Assembly (NCBI RefSeq): GCF_014502795.1
Contig: NZ_JACVHF010000011.1
Location: forward strand, 1-64,000
Reading direction: 5' to 3'
DNA: 64,000 nucleotides
Source: Heliobacterium chlorum
Lineage (GTDB): Bacteria > Bacillota > Desulfitobacteriia > Heliobacteriales > Heliobacteriaceae
Shown here: positions 9,452 through 17,605 of the stretch, in pieces
Position numbering within the stretch: position 1 is the first letter of the stretch
Layout of the letters: each line of letters opens with the position of its first letter
The notes under the pieces: generated by a model
The model's database searches: none
What the model was told of the DNA's origin: nothing
The model's input: only the letters and a program-made list of their open reading frames with translations
Translations under genes and position numbers: made by a program

Positions 9452-10834
9452 CTATTTTAGCGGTTTCCGGAAGAGATACCGGCCTCCTGGCGCAGCGTCT
9501 AACAGTTTGCCGTCGCGAACGATCTGCCGTCCCCGGAGAAACACATGGACAGGCAAGCCGGTTTGGGAAAATCCTTCGTATGGTTCATAGTCGACATGGC
9601 AGTGGTGATTTACTTTTGAGATTACTTTCGTTGCTTGGGGATCCCATAGGACGATGTCGGCGTCGGAACCGACGGCAATCGTTCCCTTACGGGGGAAAAT
9701 TCCGAACAATTGGGCCGGACGGGTCGCGGTGAGGGAGACGAATTGGTTGAGACTGATTTTCCCGGGGACGACACCAGCGCTGTAGAGCAGCCCCAGTCGA
9801 TGTTCAACGCCGGGCATGCCGTTAGGGATTTTACTGAAGTCGTTCCGGCCCAGTTCTTTCTGGCCTTGATAGTTAAAGGAGCAGTGATCTGTGGCGATCG
9901 TATCCACCGCGCCTCGCCGGATTCCTTCCCATAAGGCTTCGCCATGTTCAGGCGAACGCAATGGCGGCGAGATAACGTATTTGGCGCTCTCGAAGCTTTC
10001 GCCTTCGTAGCGGCGATCGTCGAGGAGCAAATACTGCGGGCACGTTTCTATATAGACACAGGCACCTTGCTGCCGAGCTCGTTCTGCCGTTTCCAAGGCA
10101 CCGCGAGTCGATAAGTGGACGATGTATAAGGGTGCTTTGGCCATGTTCGCCAGCGCGATGGCCCGGGCGACGGCTTCCTCTTCGACAGCCGGTGGTCGTG
10201 TCAGTGGATGGGTCGACGGCGCTGCCTTTCCCTGAGCTTTCGCTTCTTGAACGAGAAGGTTGACTACATCACCGTTTTCGCAGTGCAGGCAGACTAGAGC
10301 TCCCATCTCGCTGCTTTTTCGCAATACGTCGAAAAGTACGCCGTCATCGACCTGCATGCTTCCCTTGTAGGCCATGTACAGCTTGAAAGAGGTGACGCCC
10401 GACTTTCGGACTAGTTCCTCCATCTGGGCCGTCATACCCTGCTTCCATTCAGAGATGGCCATATGAAAACCGTAGTCACAATAGCTCTTTCCGCGAGCTT
10501 TATCATGCCAGTTCTCGAGCGCCTTTGTCAGGGTCTCACCGCGGAATTGGGTAGCGAAATCGATGACCGTCGTCGTCCCACCCATGACGGCGGACCGGCT
10601 GCCGCTTTCAAAATCGTCGGCAGTGGACATGTCTCCGAAGGGTAGGTCAAAGTGGGTATGGGCGTCGATCCCGCCCGGAAGTAGATACTTGCCGGTTACA
10701 TCGATCACCTGGTCTGCAGCTGTCGGTTCGATATGCTGGGCGATCATCCCGATCTGTTCGCCATCGTTGCGGACATCGGCCCGGTAGGTTTCTAGGGCGG
10801 TCACGACAGTCCCGCCGCGAAGAATAAGACCCAT
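9452..10834 (-). CDS. hyuA: Dihydropyrimidinase/hydantoinase family amidohydrolase
   Basis: This 460-residue cyclic amidohydrolase opens a five- or six-membered imide/ureide ring. Metal ligands are visible as DAHTHFD (His59, His61), the carboxylated Lys is Lys151 in SFKLYMAYKGS, and later His residues lie in CLHCENGD and IVHLSTRG. TDHCSFNYQGQK supplies the last Asp. E. coli hyuA (ygeZ) occupies the same neighbourhood and is one of the genes reported as needed for bacterial anaerobic urate breakdown, so the substrate is probably a purine-ring-opening intermediate and not dihydrouracil. The ATG follows GGAGGGG. The next gene begins 15 bp downstream. Confidence 0.9.
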   Translation of the reverse strand: MGLILRGGTVVTALETYRADVRNDGEQIGMIAQHIEPTAADQVIDVTGKYLLPGGIDAHTHFDLPFGDMSTADDFESGSRSAVMGGTTTVIDFATQFRGETLTKALENWHDKARGKSYCDYGFHMAISEWKQGMTAQMEELVRKSGVTSFKLYMAYKGSMQVDDGVLFDVLRKSSEMGALVCLHCENGDVVNLLVQEAKAQGKAAPSTHPLTRPPAVEEEAVARAIALANMAKAPLYIVHLSTRGALETAERARQQGACVYIETCPQYLLLDDRRYEGESFESAKYVISPPLRSPEHGEALWEGIRRGAVDTIATDHCSFNYQGQKELGRNDFSKIPNGMPGVEHRLGLLYSAGVVPGKISLNQFVSLTATRPAQLFGIFPRKGTIAVGSDADIVLWDPQATKVISKVNHHCHVDYEPYEGFSQTGLPVHVFLRGRQIVRDGKLLDAAPGGRYLFRKPLK

Positions 10835-10865
10835 TCTTCCCCTCCTTTCTCTAACGAAAGGGAAA

Positions 10866-10903
10866 GAGACTGCGCTTCGCCCGGTTCAGGCGGGCGCAGT
10901 CTC
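10866..10903 (-). terminator. Stem-loop between carbamate kinase and hydantoinase genes
   Basis: A 10-bp perfect stem, GAGACTGCGC pairing with GCGCAGTCTC, is extended inside by CGCCC/GGGCG. On the minus strand it is followed by TTTCCCTTTC, a weak T-rich tail. It may be a partial terminator or an mRNA-processing hairpin within the operon. The adjoining TCTCAACTGTTTCATGAGA (10900-10918) resembles a spread-out activator site. Confidence 0.5.
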
Positions 10904-10939
10904 AACTGTTTCATGAGATCAATCGTTCGGTTCTATGAT

Positions 10940-11890
10940 TTACGGAAAGACATGGGTGCCCGTTCTTCCCGCGACCGCTTCTTCTAACGATTCGGGGTTA
11001 GTGATGATGGCTTTTTTGCCACCCCGTTCGAGGAAGTCGATGACCGCTTGCACCTTGGGCAGCATGCTGCCAGGAGCAAAGTGGTTCTCAGTAACGTACT
11101 GCTTCAGTTCCGCCACGGTGACCTTATCGAGGGGTTTCTCGTCCGGTTTTCCGTAATTGATGTACACTTTCGGCACGCCCGTCGAGATAATCAGCACGTC
11201 CGCGTCAATCTCCGAGGCCAGGAGGCTGGAGGCAAAGTCTTTGTCGATGACCGCATCGATCCCTTTAAAGGTACCGTCATCTTGGGGTACGACAGGGATT
11301 CCGCCGCCGCCAACACCGATGACACAGTAGCCTTTACCCGCTAACATGCGGATCACCTCTTTTTCGATGATCTGCTGCGGCTTCGGCGAGGGAACGAGCC
11401 GGCGGTATCCTCGTCCGGCATCGTTGACCATGACCCAATCAGGATGAGCTTTGCAGAGCGCTTGTGCCTGTTCCTCCGTGTAGAAGGAACCGATCGGTTT
11501 GGTCGGTTTTTGGAAGGCCGGGTCCTCCGGGGAGACGGCCACTTGGGTAACGATGGTGACGGCTGATTTGGTCAGGCCTCGCTTTTTGAATTCGTTGTCC
11601 ATGGCCTGCTGGATCTGAAAGCCGATGGCTCCTTGCGTATCGGCGCCGCAGCTCACGAGGGGGACATGGTGCATACCTGCCACTTCACAGGCAATTTCAG
11701 AACGCCGGAGGATAAATCCGACCTGCGGACCATTGCCGTGGGTGATGATAACCTCGTAACCTTGTTCAATCATGCCGGCAATGTGGTTCGCCGTTTCACA
11801 GACCGCACGATATTGATCTTCCACCGCTTGGTGGGCGTTGTCGATGATGAGCGAATTGCCGCCGATCGCTACGACAGCCAGTTGTTTCAT
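10940..11890 (-). CDS. arcC: Carbamate kinase
   Basis: Carbamate kinase transfers phosphate from carbamoyl phosphate to ADP, giving ATP, CO2 and ammonia, and so would yield energy from purine-derived carbamoyl groups. The 316-residue product starts MKQLAVVAIGGNSL, the family N terminus with its phosphate-binding glycines, and has ITHGNGPQVG near residue 55 and VGGGGIPV near residue 215. It corresponds to E. coli YqeA in the same type of gene set. ATG 11890 is preferred to a GTG at 11905, since the family begins at this Met. The start lies 4 bp past the stop of ygeW, whose knotted carbamoyltransferase product supplies the likely substrate. Confidence 0.93.
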   Translation of the reverse strand: MKQLAVVAIGGNSLIIDNAHQAVEDQYRAVCETANHIAGMIEQGYEVIITHGNGPQVGFILRRSEIACEVAGMHHVPLVSCGADTQGAIGFQIQQAMDNEFKKRGLTKSAVTIVTQVAVSPEDPAFQKPTKPIGSFYTEEQAQALCKAHPDWVMVNDAGRGYRRLVPSPKPQQIIEKEVIRMLAGKGYCVIGVGGGGIPVVPQDDGTFKGIDAVIDKDFASSLLASEIDADVLIISTGVPKVYINYGKPDEKPLDKVTVAELKQYVTENHFAPGSMLPKVQAVIDFLERGGKKAIITNPESLEEAVAGRTGTHVFP

Positions 11891-11894
11891 AGAA

Positions 11895-12899
11895 TTACCG
11901 ACCACCCATTAATAATGTCATGACCGCTTTGGCAGTGTGGAGGCGGTTTTCTGCTTCATCGTAAACGATGGAATGAGGGCCGTCGATGACGGAGTCTTCT
12001 ACTTCGTTGTTGCGGTCAGCCGGCAGCGCGTGCATGTACATGACATCCTTGTCGGCAGTGGCCATTTTAGCTTCGGTGCACTTCCATGATTTCTGTGCCA
12101 TGAGCTTGTCGTCGACGACTTTAGTGGCCCCAGCGATGGAAGCACCGGTCTGGTCGTTTACCCAGGATCCCCAGTTCTTCGGAATGACGATATGGGCGTT
12201 TTCGTAAGCTTCTTCTTCGTTGTTGGTCACCGTGACGGTACCGCCGTAACGGGCTGCGTTCGCTTTGGCTTGTTCAATAACCCAGTCGGGAAGCTCCCAG
12301 CCTTTCGGGTGAGCCAGGCAGACGTCCATACCGTAACGGGGGAAGAGCAGCACTTGGGAGAGCGGTACGGAGATGGGCTTTTTATGGCTTTCGGCGTAGG
12401 CCCAGATGATGGAGACTTTCACGCGCTTGAGATCGCCGATTTTTTCTTTCATGGTCATCAGGTCGGCCAGGGCTTGGAAGGGGTGGTACAGGTCGCACTG
12501 CAGGTTCATGATGGGCACGGTGGACCACTGAGCCATTTCGGTCAGGTACTTGTTGCCGTAGCCCCAGTTGCAGTAGCGGCAAGCGATGGCATGACCGAAG
12601 CGGGACAGGATGATGGCGGTATCTTTGGCGCTTTCGCCGTGGGCGATTTGCATGCTGCTGGAGTCGAGGAATCCGGCATGGCCGCCCAGTTGGGCAAAAC
12701 CGGCTTCCATGGAGTTCCGAGTCCGGGTGGACTGTTCAAAGAACATGAGGAACATGGACTGGTGGAGCAGGTACGGCGTAGGAACGCCCATGGCAAACTT
12801 TTTCTTGAGGTCGAAGGAGACCTCCAGCATGGTATCGACTTCTTCTTTATTGAAATCTTCCAGGTTGATGAAATGACGACCGCGGAAAATGGATTGCAT
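11895..12899 (-). CDS. ygeW: YgeW-type knotted carbamoyltransferase
   Basis: A 334-residue aspartate/ornithine-transcarbamoylase-fold enzyme. The carbamoyl-phosphate loop STRTRNS is near residue 64 and the HALP motif sits near residue 294. The YgeW group is distinguished from OTCase by its knotted C-terminal region and by segments such as CRYCNWGYGNKYL. Its true substrate is not settled; it is thought to phosphorolyse a carbamoylated purine-breakdown product (such as an oxamate- or diaminopropionate-type compound), giving carbamoyl phosphate for the carbamate kinase encoded 4 bp downstream. The ATG at 12899 follows GAGGAGG. An upstream in-frame extension to 12992 lacks both a ribosome site and family similarity. 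Confidence 0.92.
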   Translation of the reverse strand: MQSIFRGRHFINLEDFNKEEVDTMLEVSFDLKKKFAMGVPTPYLLHQSMFLMFFEQSTRTRNSMEAGFAQLGGHAGFLDSSSMQIAHGESAKDTAIILSRFGHAIACRYCNWGYGNKYLTEMAQWSTVPIMNLQCDLYHPFQALADLMTMKEKIGDLKRVKVSIIWAYAESHKKPISVPLSQVLLFPRYGMDVCLAHPKGWELPDWVIEQAKANAARYGGTVTVTNNEEEAYENAHIVIPKNWGSWVNDQTGASIAGATKVVDDKLMAQKSWKCTEAKMATADKDVMYMHALPADRNNEVEDSVIDGPHSIVYDEAENRLHTAKAVMTLLMGGR

Positions 12900-13180
12900 C
12901 GTGAAAATCCTCCTCGTGGTAGTTTTTCTTAGGATTCTGTGAAGCTTTATGTCATGATCTGTGAATGCAGTATCAGCTTTCACCGGGATCATGTCTTTTT
13001 ATTTGGACAACCGTATGGTTACGGTCTCACATTGCGTACCTATGTTTTGGGGGCGGTCGCCCGCCCCTTCGGCAGGGCGACCGTTCTCGTGATCGACCGG
13101 TCAATCGTAATTGCCGCGTCTATGAGGGCAATTTTTCGTCAGAAGTTATGTCCAGGGGCTACGAGCTGTTTCTGGCTTGA
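12900..13180. other. ygeY-ygeW intergenic region with two hairpins
   Basis: ACCGTA-TGGT-TACGGT (13010-13025) is a perfect 6-bp stem with a tetraloop. CGGTCGCCC (13054-13062) pairs with GGGCGACCG (13075-13083). On the minus strand neither is followed by a T-run, so they look like processing or stability elements between operon genes. No sigma54 site was found here. Confidence 0.4.
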
Positions 13181-14422
13181 TTATTCGACCAGGTTTTTCG
13201 TATCTTCGGGCATCTTCTCGGCATATTGCTGCACATAGATGCTCGGGATCACAGCGTACATGGCCGCCGCTTGGACCAGTTCTTTTTTCCAGGTGCGCTC
13301 ATTGGGCGCGTGAGCCTGGTCTTCATGACCGGGTCCGAAACCAATGCAAGGGATCCCGTAGCGGCCCATGATGGAGACGCCGTTGGTGGAGAAGGTCCAC
13401 TTATCGACGACCGGTTCGGTGCCGAAAAGGCCTTTGTAGGCGTCTTCCAAAGTGCCGCAGACAGGATGGCCGTCTTCAATCAGCCATGTTGGGAAGTAGG
13501 CATCGGTCGGGTAGACCAACCCGGTGTAAGAGGGGCGTTCATAAGTGTACATCTCGACGACAGCTCCGGTAGCTTGTACAGCCGGCAGGTTGCGGATCTG
13601 TCCCAGTGCCAGTTCCGCATCTTCGCCAGCGGTGAGGCGGCGGTCGATGGAGATCCAGCAGCTGTCCGCCACAGCGCAGCGGGACGGCGAGGTATGGAAA
13701 ATTTCCGATACGGTTAAGCTTCCTTTTCCGAGGAAGGGATGATCTTGCAGGTTTTCATGGAGCGCCCGGAGTTCGGTCAAGATGCCTGCCATTTTGTAAA
13801 TGGCATTGTCTCCCCGTTCCGGCGCAGAACCATGGCAGCTGATGCCTTTGGTTGAGACTTTGATTTCCATCCGGCCCCGCTGGCCACGATAAATTTTGCC
13901 GTCGGTAGGTTCGGTGATGACGACGAACTCGGGACGGAGTTTACCTTCATTGATGATGTACTGCCAGCAGAGACCATCACAGTCTTCTTCCTGGACGGAA
14001 CCGACGATCACTAACGTGTAGTCATCTTCGAGGCCCAGGTCTTTGATGATTTTTCCGGCGTATACCATGGAGACCATGCCGCCTGTTTGGTCGCTCGTTC
14101 CTCGGCCGATGATGATCTCATCGTCTTCGTAACCTTGATAGGGGTCATACTGCCAGTTATCGAGGTTACCGACACCGACTGTGTCGATGTGGGCGTCCAT
14201 GGCGATGACGTGCTTGCCCCGGCCGATCGTTCCCAGGATGTTGCCCATGGGGTCGATGTCGACGCGGTCAAAGCCCACCTTCTCCATTTCCTCTTTGATG
14301 CGAAGCACGACATCCTTCTCGTTGCAACTTTCACTCGGTATGGCCACCAAATCCCGTAAGAACCGTGTCATGTCCGGTTGGTACTTCTCCGCGAGTTTCA
14401 GTACCTCCGTAAACTTGTCCAA
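13181..14422 (-). CDS. ygeY: YgeY-type M20 family metallohydrolase
   Basis: A 413-residue M20/M28-fold hydrolase related to carboxypeptidase G2, ArgE and DapE. Metal and catalytic residues are in MDAHIDTVG (His77-x-Asp79), [10 protein letters not shown] (bridging Asp), [10 protein letters not shown] (general-base Glu pair) and VITEPTDG. YgeY is a conserved member of the anaerobic urate cluster, where it is proposed to hydrolyse an amide or carbamoyl bond of an opened purine intermediate; the reaction is not established from sequence. It starts at TTG 14422 with AAGGAGA 8 nt upstream. It lies between the permease gene and ygeW, all leftward. Confidence 0.92.
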   Translation of the reverse strand: MDKFTEVLKLAEKYQPDMTRFLRDLVAIPSESCNEKDVVLRIKEEMEKVGFDRVDIDPMGNILGTIGRGKHVIAMDAHIDTVGVGNLDNWQYDPYQGYEDDEIIIGRGTSDQTGGMVSMVYAGKIIKDLGLEDDYTLVIVGSVQEEDCDGLCWQYIINEGKLRPEFVVITEPTDGKIYRGQRGRMEIKVSTKGISCHGSAPERGDNAIYKMAGILTELRALHENLQDHPFLGKGSLTVSEIFHTSPSRCAVADSCWISIDRRLTAGEDAELALGQIRNLPAVQATGAVVEMYTYERPSYTGLVYPTDAYFPTWLIEDGHPVCGTLEDAYKGLFGTEPVVDKWTFSTNGVSIMGRYGIPCIGFGPGHEDQAHAPNERTWKKELVQAAAMYAVIPSIYVQQYAEKMPEDTKNLVE

Positions 14423-14463
14423 AACCTACATCTCCTTATAACCCGTTTGACATTTATATCCAC

Positions 14464-14480
14464 TGTCCGAGATTCGGACA
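14464..14480. repeat. Short palindrome TGTCCGA-N3-TCGGACA
   Basis: A perfect 7-bp inverted repeat with a 3-bp centre lies in the 147-bp gap between the urate permease and ygeY genes. It could be a small operator or an mRNA hairpin. No T-run follows on either strand. Confidence 0.4.
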
Positions 14481-14569
14481 AGATGGAGCATGATAATGAC
14501 CCATCGCTTGGGCGGTCTGATTGAGTAGATACAATTTGGAGGTAACCGGAGGAATGCTATCGCGGCAAC

Positions 14570-15919
14570 CTATTTACTGCTATGCATCCCGGCGCTCACC
14601 GGCTTGCCGCCCAGTTGTTCCGCCGATTTTCCGGTACCATTCAGCACTGCGTTCAAGACGATGGCCATGAGGCTACTGGCAGTGATGCCGCTGTTTAAGA
14701 TGACCTGCGTCCAGCCAGGAAACTTTTGATAGAAGGTCGGCACAGCCAGGGGGATCAGGCCGAGACCGATGCTGATGGCGACAACCATGATGTTATGGGT
14801 GCCTTCGAATTCGATCTTCGACAAGGTCTTGATGCCGCTTGCGGCGACCATGCCGAACATAGCGATCCCGGCGCCGCCGAGAACTGGAGCGGGAATGGCG
14901 GCGATCACCGCAGCCAGTTTAGGGAAAAGTCCCAGGACTACGAGGATGACCCCGGCAGCAGTTACGACAAAGCGGCTTCGTACGCGGGTCAAACCGACGA
15001 GCCCCACGTTCTGGGCGAAAGCCGTATAAGGGAAGCTGTTTAAGATCCCACCGAGAATCGTGGACAGCCCGTCTGCCCGCAAGCAACGAGACAAATCGTC
15101 CTGGGTGATCGGTTTGTCGATGATCTCACCGATGGCGACGCAATCACCCGTCGTCTCTGTCATGACGACGAGCATGACCAGGACCATAGCAGCAATCGAG
15201 GCAATATCGAACGTAGGCATGCCGAACCAGAAGGGGGTGGTGATGCTGATCCAGCCGGCTTTTCCCACCTCGGAGAAGTTCACTAAGCCGAAAGGAATCG
15301 CAAGAGCGGTACCGCCGACGAGTCCAAGCAGCACGGCGATGTTGCTCATGAAACCTTTGAAATAGCGGTAGAAGAACAGGACCAGGACCAGAGTCGCCAA
15401 GGATAGTCCTAAGTAGAGGGGTTCGGCGAAGTTCGGTGCCGCCGGGTTTCCGCCACCGGCCCACCGTACCGCTACCGGCATCAGTGTAATCCCGATGACT
15501 GTGATGATCGTGCCTGTGACGACCGGCGGGAAAAAGCGAAGCAACCGGCTAAAGTACGGTGCTGCTAAGAAGGTGACTAAACCAGAAATGATGATGGCAC
15601 CATAGATCCCCGGTAACCCTTGTGTCGTGCCGATGATGATCATGGGCGTAACGGCGGCAAAGGTGACCCCTTGGATCATGGGAATTCGGACACCGACTTT
15701 CCAAAAGCCTACGGTCTGGATGATGGTAGCAATACCACATGTAAAAAGGTCCGCGTTGATGAGGAAAATAAGCTGTTCTGTGCTGAGTTTCAAAGCGTTG
15801 GCGATGATCAACGGGACGGCTACGGCACCCGCATACATGGCCAGCACGTGCTGCAAGCCGTAGGCAAACAATTGGCCTAGTGGCAGCATTTCGTCAACTG
15901 GGTGTTTTCCCTGCTGCAT
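14570..15919 (-). CDS. NCS2 urate/xanthine permease
   Basis: A 449-residue NCS2 transporter of the nucleobase-ascorbate (UacT/XanQ/PbuX) branch, distinct from the AzgA-type permease at 3516-4868. It has about 12-14 membrane helices. Visible family marks are GLQHVLAMYAGAVAVPLII at the start, TTGDCVAIGEI around residue 275 (matching the conserved Glu-containing substrate helix) and QNVGLVGLTRVRSRFV, the NAT signature region. Imported urate or xanthine would supply the dehydrogenases beside it. ATG 15919 is chosen because GAGGTG lies 8 nt upstream; the ATG at 15934 touches its ribosome site. A sigma54 promoter lies 125 bp upstream. The specificity (urate versus xanthine versus uracil) is an inference from context. 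Confidence 0.9.
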   Translation of the reverse strand: MQQGKHPVDEMLPLGQLFAYGLQHVLAMYAGAVAVPLIIANALKLSTEQLIFLINADLFTCGIATIIQTVGFWKVGVRIPMIQGVTFAAVTPMIIIGTTQGLPGIYGAIIISGLVTFLAAPYFSRLLRFFPPVVTGTIITVIGITLMPVAVRWAGGGNPAAPNFAEPLYLGLSLATLVLVLFFYRYFKGFMSNIAVLLGLVGGTALAIPFGLVNFSEVGKAGWISITTPFWFGMPTFDIASIAAMVLVMLVVMTETTGDCVAIGEIIDKPITQDDLSRCLRADGLSTILGGILNSFPYTAFAQNVGLVGLTRVRSRFVVTAAGVILVVLGLFPKLAAVIAAIPAPVLGGAGIAMFGMVAASGIKTLSKIEFEGTHNIMVVAISIGLGLIPLAVPTFYQKFPGWTQVILNSGITASSLMAIVLNAVLNGTGKSAEQLGGKPVSAGMHSSK

Positions 15920-16043
15920 TGAGTTGCACCTCATTCCTCACGTTTTTACATACCGCTATTTGTACCTGTCGGGAACCGTCCTATCGACCTCCCTCTGCAT
16001 TTCCGCTTCCCTGTTCCGTCGGATTCAACTATGGTCTTATCTA

Positions 16044-16061
16044 TTGCAAATTACATGCCAA
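16044..16061 (-). promoter_or_regulatory. sigma54 (-24/-12) promoter for the urate/xanthine permease
   Basis: The minus-strand sequence TTGGCATGTAATTTGCAA matches TGGCA-N6-TTGCA, with T for C at the last -24 base. It lies between the Fe-S subunit gene and the permease, so the permease-ygeY part of the cluster can be transcribed on its own. Confidence 0.75.
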
Positions 16062-16101
16062 CCACGCAATTGCAATAATAATTACAAATGGTTGCGATTT
16101 C

Positions 16102-16177
16102 GTCTCAAGGTGATACCAAGTTTGGAGTTTTGAGATATTCAGCCGTATGAAAAAGATACATATATCTCAAGATGAGA
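16102..16177. promoter_or_regulatory. Candidate activator sites upstream of the permease sigma54 promoter
   Basis: TCTCAAGATGAGA (16165-16177) is an inverted repeat of the TCTCA-N3-TGAGA type. Two further half-sites, GTCTCAA (16102-16108) and TTTGAGAT (16129-16136), lie between it and the promoter. The spacing of about 50-120 bp upstream of the -24 box suits enhancer binding by the activator encoded at 20066-21838. Confidence 0.55.
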
Positions 16178-16207
16178 CGAACAAGACTTGACTTCCCATC
16201 AACTAGA

Positions 16208-16696
16208 CTACTTGTCTTCGGTCAGTACTTTCTCCGCCGCCTTGATGATGTTCTGATATCCCGTGCAGCGGCACATGTGCCCGGAAAGCTCTTTTTTCAG
16301 GCTTTCCCGGTCACAGTGGCAGTTTTGTTCCTTCAATGCCGTCACCGATAGAACAAAGCCAGGGATGCAGTATCCGCATTGGACGGCTCCGCTTTCCACA
16401 AAAGCCTCTTGCACTTCTGACAGTTGGCCTTCTTTGGCTTCGCCTTCAATCGTGCGGATGTGCTTTCCGTCGGCCCAGACGGCGAGAAAGAGACAGGAGT
16501 CGTAAGCTTCTCCATCGATCAAGACGGTGCAGGCGCCGCATTCACCGACACCGCAGCCCTTTTTGGTCCCGGTCAGATAAAGGCGGTTGCGCAGCACATC
16601 GAGCAGTGATTCCCGGATATCGACATCCATCGTTACGGCTTCGCCATTGATCGTGCAGGTGATTTTTTGGGTTCTTCCAGATATAGTCGATGTCAT
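16208..16696 (-). CDS. xdhC: Xanthine dehydrogenase-family 2Fe-2S subunit
   Basis: A 162-residue iron-sulfur subunit of a three-component molybdenum hydroxylase. The plant-ferredoxin-type cluster motif is CGVGECGACTVLIDGEAYDSC and the second cluster motifs are QCGYC and MCRCTGY. It passes electrons from the molybdenum site of XdhA to the FAD of XdhB. The ATG overlaps the xdhB stop (ATGA), showing translational coupling. A GGAAGG ribosome site precedes it. The name follows E. coli xdhABC; in other organisms the symbol XdhC refers to an unrelated maturation protein. Confidence 0.92.
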   Translation of the reverse strand: MTSTISGRTQKITCTINGEAVTMDVDIRESLLDVLRNRLYLTGTKKGCGVGECGACTVLIDGEAYDSCLFLAVWADGKHIRTIEGEAKEGQLSEVQEAFVESGAVQCGYCIPGFVLSVTALKEQNCHCDRESLKKELSGHMCRCTGYQNIIKAAEKVLTEDK

Positions 16697-17574
16697 TGTA
16701 CCTTCCCCCCTGCCTTGATGAACGCTCGGACCAAGGCCTGTTTACTCAACTCTTCGGCAAGGTGCAGCCGGAATTCCCGGCTCGCCCGCCAGGAGGTGCG
16801 CGGGTTGATTTCAGCGGCAGCCGCTTTACCGAAGTCATCGACTAGGGCGGCGCTAAAAGGTTTTCCCTCTACGAGGGCTTCCGCACCGGGGCAGCGAATC
16901 GGTGTCGGGGCGGCAACGCCAAAGGCCAGGCGGGCTTTTTCCACGATGTTGCCTGTACCGACCTTGCAGTTGACGGAACAGCCTAAGGTGGCGATGTCCA
17001 TGGCTTTGCGCATGGCGTATTTGATGTAGTGACCGCCGAAGCCGTTATAGTTCTCCGGTGAGATCAAGATAGCGGTCAACACCTCGGCCTGACCGAGGTG
17101 GACCTTGCCTGGTCCGCGGTAGATCTCCCGGATCGGTACGAGGCGTACCCCTTCGGGACCTTGGATCTGCAGCACCGTGTCAAAAGCGAAGAGCGTTGAG
17201 GCACTGTCGGCAGAGGTGGCACCGTTGCAGACGTTGCCGCCGATGGTGGCTACCCGCCGGATCTGGGGACCGCCGACGGTCTCCACGGCTTCGCCTAAGG
17301 CAGGGACGAGGTGAGTGATCAAGGAGTGTTTGGAGATGCGGCTGAAAGTTGCTGCCGCTCCGATGGACAAGGTGCCATCGGAGCGTAGTTCGATTTTCGA
17401 AAGTTCTTCGATATGGCGGATGCCCACCAGTTCAGCCGATGGTTGATGTCCTTCGCGGATCCGGATCAACACATCGGTGCCGCCGGCGATGATCCGGGCG
17501 TTCGGATTCGCCGCCAGGAGGGCCACGGCTTCGTCAACAGTCCGGGCTTCTTCGTAACGGGCGATGTCATACAT
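16693..17574 (-). CDS. xdhB: Xanthine dehydrogenase-family FAD-binding subunit
   Basis: A 293-residue FAD-binding subunit. The FAD motifs ARIIAGGTDVLIRI (about 26-39) and ATIGGNVCNGATSADS (about 110-125) are typical of the CoxM/XdhB family, followed by the CO-dehydrogenase flavoprotein C-terminal domain. It takes electrons from the 2Fe-2S subunit and hands them to NAD or ferredoxin. It overlaps xdhC by 4 bp and starts 31 bp after xdhA. GGGAGG precedes the ATG. Confidence 0.93.
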   Translation of the reverse strand: MYDIARYEEARTVDEAVALLAANPNARIIAGGTDVLIRIREGHQPSAELVGIRHIEELSKIELRSDGTLSIGAAATFSRISKHSLITHLVPALGEAVETVGGPQIRRVATIGGNVCNGATSADSASTLFAFDTVLQIQGPEGVRLVPIREIYRGPGKVHLGQAEVLTAILISPENYNGFGGHYIKYAMRKAMDIATLGCSVNCKVGTGNIVEKARLAFGVAAPTPIRCPGAEALVEGKPFSAALVDDFGKAAAAEINPRTSWRASREFRLHLAEELSKQALVRAFIKAGGKVQ

Positions 17575-17605
17575 GAATATGCCTCCCTTACTTCTGACCC
17601 TCTAA